A stretch of DNA of 64,000 bases from Oasisia sp. SBJ-2009 (GCA_964017155.1 OZ024862.1:28100158-28164157); one strand, 5' to 3'. Counted from the stretch's first letter, positions 12,126-23,680 are shown. Numbers and translations are program-made. Notes: generated by a model from the sequence alone, not told the origin.

Positions 12126-12432
12126 CGAGCTATCCAACGAGTCCGACCTGTCCAACGAGTCCGAGGTATCCAACGAGTCCGAGCTGTCCAACGAGTCCGA
12201 GCTGTCCAACGAGTCCGAGCTATCCAACGAGTCCGAGCTGTCCAACGAGTCCGAGCTGCCCAACGAGTCCGAGCTGTCCAACGAGTCCGAGCTATCCAAC
12301 GAGTCCGAGCTGTCCAACGAGTCCTAGGTGTCCAACGAGTCCGAGCTGTCCAACGAGTCGGAGCGGTCCAACGAGTCCCAGCTATCCAACGAGTCCGAGC
12401 TGTCCAACGAGTCCGAGCTGTCAGACGAGTCA
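12126..12432 (+). repeat. 18-bp minisatellite, about 17 copies
   Basis: The unit is TCCAACGAGTCCGAGCTG, repeated with scattered substitutions. Because 18 is a multiple of three, nearly every frame on both strands stays open, giving Ser-Asn-Glu-Ser-Glu-Leu, Arg-Val-Arg-Ala, Pro-Thr-Ser-Pro-Ser or Ser-Asp-Ser-Leu-Asp-Ser repeats. None has a credible start context or flanking domain, so I do not call a protein. Confidence 0.9.
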
Positions 12433-13007
12433 TCTGTCAGTCTCGCAGGTATCCGAGTTGACCTCGTGAAGCATCGACGTGTAGATGGAGGGCCACATTA
12501 CCTCCCAGGTTTAACCTTAGGTATTGCAGAAATACGAAAACACAGCAGCGCAGTATTTCGTTCACACAAAAGAAATGAATATACAGACACCATGCCGTGA
12601 TGTCAGCCTGTGACAGGTAGCACACATATGTTTGTGGCCATGCCATAATAACCTGAGACAAGAAAGTGGCAAAGTGAATCCAATACACTGTATTAACCTC
12701 AGGTAATTGAAGTGTGCAGCAATAGCGCACCTATAAAAGTTAGAAAACACATTAACGTAAGGAGGTCAATACAGCAATGTAACGCGACCAACTATCATAT
12801 GCCAAAATGTGTTATACAGCAACACCTGGTTCCATATAACAAGATGACATGTACACAAGGAACCCTATTTGTGTGGGACATCATCAAGCCTGTTACATAA
12901 TAGAAGGTGAGAACGTGGATGGGGAGACTCATCCTCACCGCCCTGGTCCAACAGCAGTGGATGTCCAAAAGGAAAACCTGTTGATGAAATCAGGCTCGAA
13001 AGAATAA

Positions 13008-13395
13008 ACATCATCACCCTGGGCCGACCACAAAGCACGCCCGACAGTAAATGTGTGGTCTATAACAGCCTGCTGAATGCATACCGGCACGAACGCATAT
13101 ATGGGAGTGGAACAAACGACATCTCCCTGGGCCGACCACAGTCAACCGAAACAATGTATGTGTGGTCTCCAACAGGGTGGTCATGCATACAGGCACAAAC
13201 ATATATATGGGAGCGGCACAAACATCATCTTCTTGCGGCGACCACAGTCAACCCAAACAAGATATATGTGGTCACCAACAGGGTGTTCAAGCATACCGGC
13301 ATGAGCGCATATATGGGTGTGGAACATGACATCATCGTCACACTGGGCTGACCACAAAGCACGCCCAACAATACATGCGTGGTCAACAGCATGTG
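13008..13395 (+). repeat. Diverged ~108-bp tandem, four copies
   Basis: The anchors GGGCCGACCACA, CATATATGGGAGTGGAACA and TGTGGTC recur at about 13021, 13129, 13235 and 13344. The copies differ noticeably, so this array is older than the 47-bp satellite. Confidence 0.8.
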
Positions 13396-13399
13396 CCAT

Positions 13400-15085
13400 T
13401 CAAATGGAGAGGCATTAATGTAATCATGCAGGTAGCATGTATGGGTGTGTATCACGTCCACATCAACCTGTGCAACAATCGACATTTTGTCCGTAACATG
13501 TCCGGTTTAAAACTGAATAATGTGGGTCTGGAAATAAATCATCATGGATTGACCATCTGCAGACCCAGTAAACATGTGCAGGTGTAGTGCTAGTAAAGAA
13601 AGCAAAGAATAGAACACACATTATTGAAGTATGTAGACTTGCTAACCAAGTGTAGAGCTACATGGGTACATGGTCCGTAACAAATTGTGATGGTGAAGTA
13701 TTACCTCCATTACAATTTTGTAACAAATAAACATTAACTCCATGTCATATATCGATCAGACCGGCCGGCAGCCAGGTAGGCTAGTACGAAATCCTGAAAG
13801 TAATAAATAATATGTGCAGTTGGTAGGCACCCTAATCAAACCAAGGCCTCAGGATATCACCTATTAAAAAGGAGTAAGTATCAAAACACAACGCAAAATC
13901 TACTTAACGACTTGACACGGCAAATACAGCTGGTGCCTAGAAGATGGAGTGAATTTGCCAACACTGTTGTGTGAGGAGTATATAATAACATCTCGACGCA
14001 GAGACCTGTAATACATGGTCAAACCAAGTTCATTCAACTGCACGCCCTCTGCCAAAAGATATTGTTGCCCGTTTTCCAGGAGACCCTGGTGACGGAGGAA
14101 TTGATTGGGGCGTGTGTACCGAGGACCGGCTACATAAATTCTCTTTTTTCAACGAAGTATTGTAAGATACAACACTGTAATTAAAGTCAACGGGTCAGTG
14201 ATACCTGCCAGTCGACAACCTGCGGAAAATTCCAACATTACCACCTGTGTGACATGATAAAAGGATATCAATAGACGCGCCGCAGCCCTCTACAAAACGT
14301 GAAACCCGACGACAACTCATCCGTCCCAATATCACGGAAGCCAACATGAGGGCTCATGCAGCCAAACAAAAGCGTCTTCTGTTCCAAGTGGGCAGTTGTC
14401 ATTCCTCCCTGCCATGTAAGGGAGATAACATGACCACCGGGACACAGTGCGAAATTGCGGGTGTCCTCCCGGTTCATAAACTGTAATCTCCGGGAAAAAA
14501 ACCTGTGTCCGTAAAACACAATGGTGACAGGGTAACATGCGGTGTTCATGATGACTGATCAGACACAAGCATAACATCGTATATTGTGGCATAGGAGCCT
14601 GATCGGGCTATATAGCGTCTAAAAATATTGACGTTGGCCCCTTTGGACAAGTTTGTGTAGTAGCAAACGATAAGTGGTCACCGATGGCAACGAAACAACG
14701 TTATTGCATAATCGCCAGGTGGCGATACGTGTAAAAAAAAGGGGGCGTAAAATGTACTAGTAGATCCGCTGAATGGCTGTACGGAATCAAAGAGATCGTA
14801 GCGGGAGTCTTAAACACCCATACCGTCGTGGACTAGTGCAATTGAAGTTAACACACCTGTAAATGTAACGTTATGGCACACAAGGCAAAAGGAACACGCA
14901 GGCACTCCAGCAAACAACGATCTGAAATGTTTGAAAAGTACTCGGTCATGAAGACATGAACGATAACGTGTAATACTAACAGCGTTGCAAAGAACGAGAC
15001 GAGATAAAACTGAAACTGAAAGTGCGGTAGTAAGCAGGTGGAATCGAAGAAATTACGTTAATAACACCACAATGAAGCCGTAATG
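13400..15085. other. Unique interior of the long Helentron-like copy
   Basis: I find no domain, exon chain or repeat in this stretch. Short antisense frames at 14268-14592 have no recognisable content. Confidence 0.4.
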
Positions 15086-16285
15086 GCCATCAAGTACGCT
15101 GACGTGGCCTGGAAGAGGCACAGCCCAAACGGCAAATGCATTACACGGCCATAACAAGGCACAGCCCGAATGGCGAAACAATTACACAGCCTGTAAACAG
15201 GCACACACAGAAGGGCATAAAATATCCAATTACACGGCCTTAAAAAAGGCACAGCCAAAATGGCAGAGAAGTGACAATTACACCGCCTTAAAAAAGGCAC
15301 AGCCATAATGCTATAACATATCCAATTACACGGCCTTAAAAAGGCACAGCCATAGTGGCATAACATTTCCAATTACACGGCCTTAAAAAAGGCACAGCCG
15401 TAATGGCAGAAAATGTCGAATTACACTGCCTTAAAAAGGCACAGCCACAATGGCATAAAATATGCAATTACACCGCCTTAAATTTGGCACCGCCATAATG
15501 GCATAAAATACCAAATAACACGGCCTTAAAAAGGCACAGCCATAAGGGCATAAAATATCCAATTACACGGCCTTAAAAAGGCACAGCCAGAATGGCATAA
15601 ACTATCCAATTACACGGCCTTAAAAAGGCACAGCCAGAATGGCATAAAATATGCAATTACACGGCCTTAAAAAGGCACAGCCAGAATGGCATAAAATATC
15701 CAATTACACGGCCTTAAAAAGGCACAGCCAGAATGGCATAAAATATCCAATTACATGGCCTTAAAAAAGGCACAGCCAGAATGGCATAAAATATCCAATT
15801 ACACGGCCTTAAAAAGGCACAGCCAGAATGGCATAAAATATCCAATTACACGGCCTTAAAAAGGCACAGCCAGAATGGCATACAATATCCAATTACACGG
15901 CCTTAAAAAGGCACAGCCAGAATGGCATAAAATATCCAATTACACGGCCTTAAAAAGGCACAGCCAGAATGGCATAAAATATCCAATTACACGGCCTTAA
16001 AAAGGCACAGCCATAATGGCATAAAATATCCAATTACACGGCCTTAAAAAGGCACAGCCAGAATGGCATAAAATATCCAATTACACGGCCTGAAAAAGGC
16101 ACATCCATAACGGGAACAACTTACAATGACATGACCTGAAACAGGCACAGCCATAATGGCAGAAAATGTACAATGACACGGCCTGAAAAAGGCACAGCTG
16201 AAATGGCAAAGTGACAATTACAAGTCCTTAACTGACAAAGACACATTGCTGTGAAAAAATCACCGCCATAATGGCAGGAAAGTTA
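15086..16285 (+). repeat. 47-bp satellite array, about 25 copies
   Basis: Each unit contains AATTACACGGCCTTAAAAAG followed by GCACAGCCAGAATGGCATAA. The central run (about 15540-16080) is nearly homogeneous, while both edges are diverged and vary in length. GGCCTTAAAAAGGC within the unit is partly self-complementary, so single-stranded DNA or RNA from the array could form a row of small hairpins. Confidence 0.9.
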
Positions 16286-16289
16286 CATT

Positions 16290-17347
16290 TGCAAGTCATG
16301 GAAAAATCACAGCCTTACAAGCAGATAATATACAAAGACAGGTGCACGAACAAGGCACAATGTAAACCAGCGAAGCAGGTAACGGTCTGGAAAATGCAAC
16401 GCCAGTAAGTAACAGTCCCCACAGGATACACCGGGAGGATACAAAGCAAGTAGCAAAGCAATGATTACATGTGGTATGATTATACATGGAAAAAATTTGG
16501 CACAGTGTCTATTGCACTGTGCAAATGCGTTATGTAATATATTTGAACTAATTATAAGTAAACATGAAAACAATGGAACATCATTTACCCTTTTTTAAAT
16601 TGGTATTGTATGTATAATGTAGTAGTAATTGTAGTATGGTTAGTTGTTGTTGAAATAAATTTAATTCAAATTCAATTTAATTAAAGCAGCGCCCACGTGT
16701 CGAAGAACAGTAAAGGAGCTACTAGTTATTTTCTGTAGCAAGAACGATCCCGCGAACACTGTGGAAAGATTTCTGATTTCCTCCGTCGTTTAAATGGACC
16801 CCGTCTAAAACATACTGCTGCCAGTTCGACAACACCCGTCACCCGTGATAGGACCAAAATTGTACTTATGTCATGAGATGTGGTGGCGACGAACATGTAT
16901 GTATTTAAGATATAGGAAGACACGGGTATTAAACTCATCATCGAGGCGATAGAGAGAAATGTCAGAATCGCGGTAAAACATATGGGAAATAACCACTGCC
17001 ACCAGTGAGATATGACGGGGAAAGTATCACTTTATCGCCCACGTCAACAATATAGAATACAGGGAGGGGTAGTCAATAAGTGGTGCCAAAGTCAATAAAA
17101 ACGACATCCCGACTGGCACTTATAATATCCCGGGTTAGGGAGTATAGCCAAAGCCCCGTTAACTCCCCTCTCAAAAGAAAGATAGCTTGATATCGCTCAT
17201 CCAGAGCGAGGTTCATGGACCGATGCGATGGTCGAAAACGCCCGAGCCTCCGAGGCGAACAAAGGATTAACGCACAACAGCGATGTTAATCATCGCCATT
17301 AGACAGTAGTGCGATTCGCACGGGCAGTGACAACATAAACGGTCAAC
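16290..17347. other. Unique 3' interior of the long Helentron-like copy
   Basis: Nothing coding is supported. The sequence joins the shared 249-bp 3' end at 17348. Confidence 0.4.
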
Positions 17348-17691
17348 AAATTTGCGACGACATAGTACTGAACAACAGAATGATAAATGTCGCAATAAAC
17401 GGAACCTCGTAACATAATTGTTTAACAACAATCGAGAGCAAATCAATATTTACCCTTTCAAACTCGAGAACTATCGAAAGAGAGGCTGGACACTGAGCTT
17501 GTCAGCGTCCTAATTTGTTTACCGTATACACCCGAATATAAGCTCTGGTTTTGTTGCCCACATAAATGCCTTTTGAGTTTCATTCAAAAGGTGTTTATAT
17601 ATATATGATGCACGTTGACCGTTGTGGTCCGACCGTAAAGCCAAAATCCGTCCACACAATTAAATAGGACGCACGGTTATTAAGTTCACAT

Positions 17692-18755
17692 TGTAAGGTC
17701 GCTTCCCGTCTTATGTGGGCGCGCAACGCAATGGAGGTAATCGAGGGGAAGTCTTACCTCACAAAGTGTTGACACTTCGCTCGCCAAGCCGTGTATAATA
17801 TTCACGTTGTATAATGTTCCCTCACGGCTAAGGGCGTATAGACTTGTCAATCAAGACAAACAACGTGTTCCAGATTCGCATCGACGTAGACTTTATTAAC
17901 TTCAGCGTCACTATACCACCATACAACGCAGCATCTCTTGTTTCGTGTCTGACTTTTACATTTAAAATGTCCGGATTTTCGAAGTCCAAATAATAAAGCA
18001 AACTGTATATCGCCGTGATATACAGTTGCCGTTATACAGTTTCGTTATGTCAAAAGTTGGAAAACGTTTTCATAGTTTTCCCCGGGGAGAGCGCCAAACG
18101 TCTCTCTTTTAGTGTAATTCGTGTCGCCCTCCTCGATCTTCTAAATTGTGCCTCTTTTAAACTAATTTGCCATGGTGGTAAACCACGCCCATGAATCGAC
18201 TATAATTTGGGTTTTAATACGTAAAACATCCAAACGCACAATACAAGAGTTGGAGGCATTATGCGTCTACGCATGCGCGATTTTATGTCGTCATAACTTT
18301 GGGGATGAGGGTGTATGGACCACGTGAGAGGGTACGCATGTATTAGCATATTTCCCCTACATCTAAAAACCGGATATGGTCAACAATCTAGGAAGGTCAG
18401 TCCAACGTCAGACCAACGTCTGCCAGTTCCCGGCTATGACCCTTGTATGACCCTTGTGTCTCCCGGAGATGTTTTTCAACATTAATCGTATCGTGCCCTG
18501 TCAGCATCCCGGCTATGACCCTTTGGAACTATGTCTGAACTGTTTTCCTGCCGGTCAACCGGATATCTCTCGTGTCTAGGACCGTCCAGCACCATTAATC
18601 TTAGACAAATCCTAACAGCATTTATTCTCATTGTGAATCTGGATTTTCGTTAAATGCTTATATAATAATAATAATTTCTAATAGCTAATAGGATACTGCT
18701 AATATACTACTAATAATAATTAACTAAATTAGCTAATACAGGCAGGTCTGTTACA
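17692..18755 (-). repeat. Left LTR (3' LTR of the minus-strand element)
   Basis: It is nearly identical to 21666-22736. Differences include a rearranged few bases near 17810 (TATAATATTCACG versus GTCGTTCATCACG), another near 18030, and fewer TAA units near 18660. TGTAA/TTACA form the terminal inverted repeat. Confidence 0.9.
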
Positions 18756-19354
18756 TACCATACACACTTCTAGTTTAAGATACATTCTTAAACTCACAAA
18801 AAGGTCAAAATAACAGATCCTGCATGTTATTAACAGTAATGGCAAACTTTGAAACGCAACGTATACACGCGTTTTTAACTTATGACAATCTACATGTCAC
18901 GCAGCAAGAATTCTTATGGCAAACATAAAGGATGCCTTCCGATACTAAATATACTATTTGCATGCATAAAATAAGAGCATAGCAATCAATGAGATGACTA
19001 AATGACACTCATTTAAAATCGGTCTTATTTTTGCCGAAATCACCACACATGCTTACTAATCATAATAACATGACAACATCTGAATTGCGTAGCAACCAAA
19101 CATTATTTCAATATGTGTCTCGTTAGCAGTTTGACAGTCGCAAGATTGACACTGCAATCAAAACATGATTAAATATAAGACTAGCATAATATTCACCGCA
19201 ATTGTAACAACGCAACCAATTGTTTTCTTCAATGTAAGCGTATACAATACAATCAACGTAAACAGCATTATATAATTGCAACATCAACTGACAAACAAAC
19301 TACAGGTTTGTCGGCTGCCATTTTCTAGGCAGAACATACTACATTACTAACAAT

Positions 19355-21166
19355 TTAGTGATTACTTCGTTCACTGCCACTAGTTTGCCATGCTTCCGGT
19401 AGATTAGGCGCGGCTACGCCTATGTTTCTGCGGGAGATATCAGCTGAATCCAAGCTACCCGCTGGTTCCTGAGCTGAGCGTTTCATAGCCCATGTTGGCA
19501 AAGTAATTATCTGTTTACGATACATCACTAAGAGGATACCCATTAGCGCTACTGCCATACCGATAAAACCAATCAATGCAGTTCAAGAAATGTGCCCGGG
19601 GTAACTACCCCAAATTTGCGTGTCTACGTCAGAATCAACAGCCAACCTGTCTAGTGGACTATTTTTTATTTCACCCATAGATCCCCACACAGGATTATCG
19701 AATGGTGGTTAATTTTGTCGTGAGGAAGTTTTTGCAAAAGGGACAATGGGGGAATTGAAATGACTGCGAAGTCGATCGAAACGTTGGAGCTGAGTCTGGC
19801 AATACTTGTTATTGTCCAGCCAGAGGCCTTTAGATAGCAACCCTGTTGTAATCTCAACGCGTAAGCACCACCTGTCAATGTCAGTCTACGTTCTGGTTCA
19901 TTTGTGCAAAGGAGTGATATTTGTTCTCCATACGTCACTATCACAAATGTTCCAGGGAATAGTTCCGTCACAGTCGTGTCGGTGTCAGTCTGTGGTCTTA
20001 TCGTCACTTTACATTTCTTTCTTAGGTTAACTTCACCCGTAAGTATTTCTCTGGGACACTCAAATCGACTACGATCGTAAATAGCTCCTGCTCGACATAC
20101 CATAGGCTGTTTTCCTTGGCAAGCAGTCGGTTCGTACATACCGCCTGTCAGTGGGTTAATCGCTACGTCATTTGATACTCTTAGTTGAACAGTGAAATTA
20201 TGTGATTTACTCGGAATTGGACAACTAGTGAGGTAATGTCGCTTATATAGTACAAAGTAATTTAATTCGGAATATCAACTGGCGTTCATATCTGGAGATT
20301 GGATACACGCGGATGTTTTCATAGTACCAATGTATACTGGGCGATTCAAAACCAGCACGTCTGCCGGCTGTTAGAATTTTCACAATTTCTTGCCTGCTTA
20401 GTAATTCTTCGGTTAAAAATCCTAACTCTAGAGAAGCGACCTGTCTATTAAATTTGTCAACTTGTCTGAGCCATGTGTCGTGGGCAGACTTCATCGCACT
20501 TAGAACCTGATCAATTCTAACCTGGGAGTTAATAACTTGCAAGAAGTTATCTTGCTGACTCAAGCGTGTTTCAAAGAAACGCATTTTTCGTGACATTTCA
20601 CTTATATAGCGCTCTAAACCGAGGATATGTTTTCGATCCTCTACTTGCTGTATGTGTGTCTGATTTACGACAGAAAGCATTTGACTTACACTATGTACGA
20701 TTCGCTGGTTGACCTTTCCGACTTGTCGCAACTGTCGTTTACACTCCGACACGTCATCATCAGTCGCAACGCCAAACAATGTTTTTGAAATTTGTCCGAA
20801 AATGTTCAGTAATCCACGTCTCTGTCGCCTTGGTGGTTGCGGGATGTACATTGAATGTTCGATTTCAGCTAAGCGATCAATCCAGCCTACCATCGATCTA
20901 TTGTTGAAGCTTGGGATGTCTCGTAGTTTAAGCAGGGCTGTCTTGAATTGTTCAATTTTCTGTTGAAATCCTGGTATTTCTGATGGAGCGGTGATGGTTA
21001 TTAAAACCACCCATGTTGCAACGTGGTTACGTGTGTCGTCAGCTCCTGTCACCAACAGTCCGTCAACCAAGAATCGCGGTTCGTTTAGTCTTATCTCTTT
21101 TCTCGCGTAATCACCTGTTAATACAGCGATTATTAGTGCGTAAATAACGCCACCAAACAGATACAT
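19355..21166 (-). pseudogene. Broken envelope gene of the LTR element
   Basis: Three successive minus-strand pieces are visible. Piece 1 (20243-21166, 307 residues) starts with a hydrophobic, signal-peptide-like segment (residues 1-17). It has a basic furin-type site RRQRR at 113-117 followed by a hydrophobic, fusion-peptide-like stretch GLLNIFGQISKTLFG, then a helical region. This layout matches the baculovirus F / errantivirus Env family. Piece 2 (19666-20139) is in a different frame and holds a Cys-containing ectodomain portion. Piece 3 (19355-19576) is in piece 1's frame and holds a hydrophobic membrane-anchor run (residues 1-19) plus a short tail. At least two disruptions, one between 20243 and 20139 and one between 19666 and 19576, break the gene, so no full-length product is expected from this copy. 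Confidence 0.75.
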
Positions 21167-21665
21167 TCTCGTCTAGAACGTTTCTGTACAAATTCAGTCG
21201 GTGCTAACGTTCGTCGTTTTCTGAAATGAGTGATGACCGGGTCAACCTCTATATCGCTCTCTTCTGATGCGTCTGCTGCCAAGCGAGCTCGAGTAGACAG
21301 TGCTCAGATTCTACGAGAGCGCCGGACTGTCTTATCATTGTGTGCTAAGTCAGCAGTCTGGGCCGGAAAGTCATTGCGTATCTGGACCAGCCGTCCCCAG
21401 TATCGGCTTGGCCGCTCTTGTTTACGTTTAGGGCAACTGTGGCACTTGTCCCATCTTAACTCGGGGTCGATGGTAACGTTCAAGTTCGAATCGCAATGGA
21501 CCGGAGACTGTTTTTGAAGCAACTTCAACAACATGAGCAGCACCCACCTTCGTTGTCGTCGACGTCGTCGATGTAGTGACGGTAGTAGAGCTGGACATCG
21601 TCGATGGTAGGGGTGTGTGTACGCAAGTCGTCTTTCACGTCGATCCTGGCGCGCAGCTCGCCAGT
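21167..21665 (-). other. Leader between 5' LTR and env
   Basis: About 500 bp separate the 5' LTR from the envelope start. Two short minus-strand frames (21304-21543 and 21525-21761, the latter running into the LTR) show no zinc-knuckle or other gag signature. In env-expressing elements this is where a spliced leader would join env. Confidence 0.4.
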
Positions 21666-22736
21666 TGTAAGGTCGCTTCCCGTCTTATGTGGGCGCGCAA
21701 CGCAATGGAGGTAATCGAGGGGAAGTCTTACCTCACAAAGTGTTGACACTTCGCTCGCCAAGCCGTGTCGTGTCGTTCATCACGTTGTATAATGTTCCCT
21801 CACGGCTAAGGGCGTATAGACTTGTCAATCAAGACAAACAACGTGTTCCAGATTCGCATCGACGTAGACTTTATTAACTTCAGCGTCACTATACCACCAT
21901 ACAACGCAGCATCTCTTGTTTCGTGTCTGACTTTTACATTTAAAATGTCCGGATTTTCGAAGTCCAAATAATAAAGCAAACTGTATATCGCCGTGATATA
22001 CAGTTGCCGAAATTTCGTTATGTCAAAAGTTGGAAAACGTTTTCATAGTTTTCCCCGGGGAGAGCGCCAAACGTCTCTCTTTTATTGTAATTCGTGTCGC
22101 CCTCCTCGATCTTCTAAATTGTGCCTCTTTTAAACGAATTTGCCATGGTGGTAAACCACGCCCATGAATCGACTATAATTTGGGTTTTAATACGTAAAAC
22201 ATCCAAACGCACAATACAAGAGTTGGAGGCATTATGCGTTTACGCATGCGCGATTTTATGTCGTCATAACTTTGGGGGTGAGGGTGTATGGACCACGTGA
22301 GAGGGTACGCATGTATTAGCATATTTCCCCTACATCTAAAAACCGGATATGGTCAACAATCTAGGAAGGTCAGTCCAACGTCAGACCAACGTCTGTGCCA
22401 GTTCCCGGCTATGACCCTTGTATGACCCTTGTGTCTCCCGGAGATGTTTTTCAACATTAATCTTATCGTGCCCTGTCAGCATCCCGGCTATGACCCTTTG
22501 GAACTATGTCTGAACTGTTTTCCTGCCGGTCAACCGGATATCTCTCGTGTCTAGCACCGTCCAGCACCATTAATCTTAGACAAATCCTAACAGCATTTAT
22601 TCTCATTGTGAATCTGGATTTTCGTTAAATGCTTATATAATAATAATAATAATAATTTCTAATAGCTAATAGGATACTGCTAATATACTACTAATAATAA
22701 TTAACTAAATTAGCTAATACAGGCAGGTATGTTACA
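21666..22736 (-). repeat. Right LTR (5' LTR of the minus-strand element)
   Basis: This is the direct-repeat partner of 17692-18755. It should contain the promoter and polyadenylation signals for minus-strand transcription; I did not identify a convincing TATA box. Confidence 0.9.
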
Positions 22737-22740
22737 ACAT

Positions 22741-23154
22741 GTGTCTTTACTTTTACGAGGTATGTTTTCTGTCTGTAGCACTTCATCAAAAGCAACTTTC
22801 AAACACTTTATTTGCTCGCATTTGCCGTAATATGTATTTATTATCTTAATAGAGTTATGGATTAATCAGTAAGGAACTATGTTCAAAATGAGCCGTGCAG
22901 ATATTAAATAATTATGTTGATGCTTGTCAGGGTTGAATGAAGCTGTCTTCGGACCGCCCAACGTAAACAACAAACGTGTTCCTTCATTCATCGGTCTCTT
23001 TGTCTTTTCCAATCTTTTGAAATGCCACATAACCAATCCATGTACTTTTAGATTTCTGATTATTGCTGTGGCATCGCACTACGCAACGATGTTTTCATCA
23101 CATTATTAAAACCATTTGAAACAAACAACGTTTACGCCATGATTACGCGGCCCT
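22741..23154. other. Non-coding stretch
   Basis: No gene or repeat is supported. A 61-codon plus-strand frame at 22924-23109 has no recognisable content. Confidence 0.4.
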
Positions 23155-23265
23155 ACAACTTTTCTATGACTCCCGCTGAGGGCGCTGCAGTGCGAGGGAC
23201 ATCATCAGGCTTAAATGCAGGGTGACGTCACGAGTCGGCGATCCCTCTATTTATATCTATGCTCT
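23155..23265 (-). repeat. Dispersed repeat with TATA-like box, copy 2
   Basis: This is the reverse-complement counterpart of 7357-7467. It has TTCTATGACTCCC with GAGGGCGCTGC at one end and GAGTCGGCGATC with CTATTTATATCTAT at the other. The central portion differs from copy 1. Confidence 0.55.
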
Positions 23266-23369
23266 GTACTTGCGGCTGAGTCAGGTCGTTGATTGATGTT
23301 TCGATATGAATTATTTCGGCTTCGTACTGTGACAACGGTCGGTGTAGGAGCATTCCATCCATATATAAT

Positions 23370-23680
23370 TAATGGGAAATCTTCCAGATAACTGGCCTAA
23401 ATTATAAGGGCCCTTTCAAAAAAAGTTTTACCACCTTTTTGCGATGTGTATATGTTCGGAGAGTCATTCTACACCACATCCGGTACAAAGAAGTCAAATA
23501 TTAATGTTTTAAATTGTTTTTAGAGCAATTTAATGCCGTCGAGGCGATGTAAATAAGCCGATGTCACAGCCACAAGGCGTGAGCGGTTAGCGCATCAGCC
23601 TAACGCTGAGCCTAATTTCCCCAGGCAGTAGTGCAGTGCTCAAAGGTGCTGCCACCTGACGGACTCTGGGTATCGAGACC
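23370..23680 (+). repeat. tRNA-headed SINE-like repeat, copy 1
   Basis: The first 240 bp match 63717-63929 in order, sharing AATCTTCCAG, TGGCCTAAATTAT, CCGGTACAAAGAAGTCA, GCCGATGTCACAG and CGGTTAGCGCATCAG. A tRNA-like part follows: a box A resemblance at about 23581-23600 (GAGCGGTTAGCGCATCAG) and a box B resemblance at about 23667 (GGTATCGAGACC). The other copy stops shortly after box A. Confidence 0.6.

Larger units (their letters stand above)
10900..17596 (+). mobile_element. Helentron-like element, long copy with internal satellites
   Basis: It abuts the short copy directly, with no spacer (GGTGTTT then TTATGCGGG). It is 6,697 bp and carries the same 5' end (10900-11115), the same 3' end (17348-17596) and the same terminal hairpin (17569-17591). 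The interior has no convincing coding sequence. It consists of a duplicated ~175-bp block, an 18-bp minisatellite, a ~108-bp tandem and a 47-bp satellite, with unique DNA between. Tandem repeats within non-autonomous Helentron relatives are known in bivalves and insects. The uninterrupted head-to-tail junction fits rolling-circle replication running through one terminus into the next. Confidence 0.65.
17692..22736 (-). mobile_element. LTR retroelement (Ty3/gypsy-like), env-bearing, lacking gag-pol
   Basis: Two direct repeats of 1,064 bp (17692-18755) and 1,071 bp (21666-22736) start TGTAA and end TTACA. The 4-bp sequence ACAT flanks both sides (17688-17691, 22737-22740), a target-site duplication. 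Only about 2.9 kb lies between the LTRs. The envelope-like frames run on the minus strand, so the right LTR is the 5' LTR. Just inside it the minus strand reads ACTGGCGAGCTGCGC, a possible primer-binding site starting TGG; I could not match it to a tRNA. No protease, RT, RNase H or integrase motif is visible. The group assignment rests on TSD length and envelope type. Confidence 0.85.

Noticed and set aside
12003..12600. Six overlapping open frames of 90-147 codons on both strands
   Set aside because: All run through the 18-bp minisatellite, whose length is a multiple of three and which lacks stop words; none has a supporting domain or splice context.
15086..16285. CRISPR-like array
   Set aside because: The 47-bp units are contiguous tandem repeats without unique spacers, and the genome is eukaryotic.
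10085..17596. Reading the shared ends as LTRs of one retroelement
   Set aside because: The 5' and 3' shared blocks are different sequences, and the first unit carries both, so they are element ends and not direct long terminal repeats.
20709..20966. 85-codon plus-strand frame inside the LTR element
   Set aside because: It is antisense to the envelope frame, which has a clear signal-like start and cleavage site.
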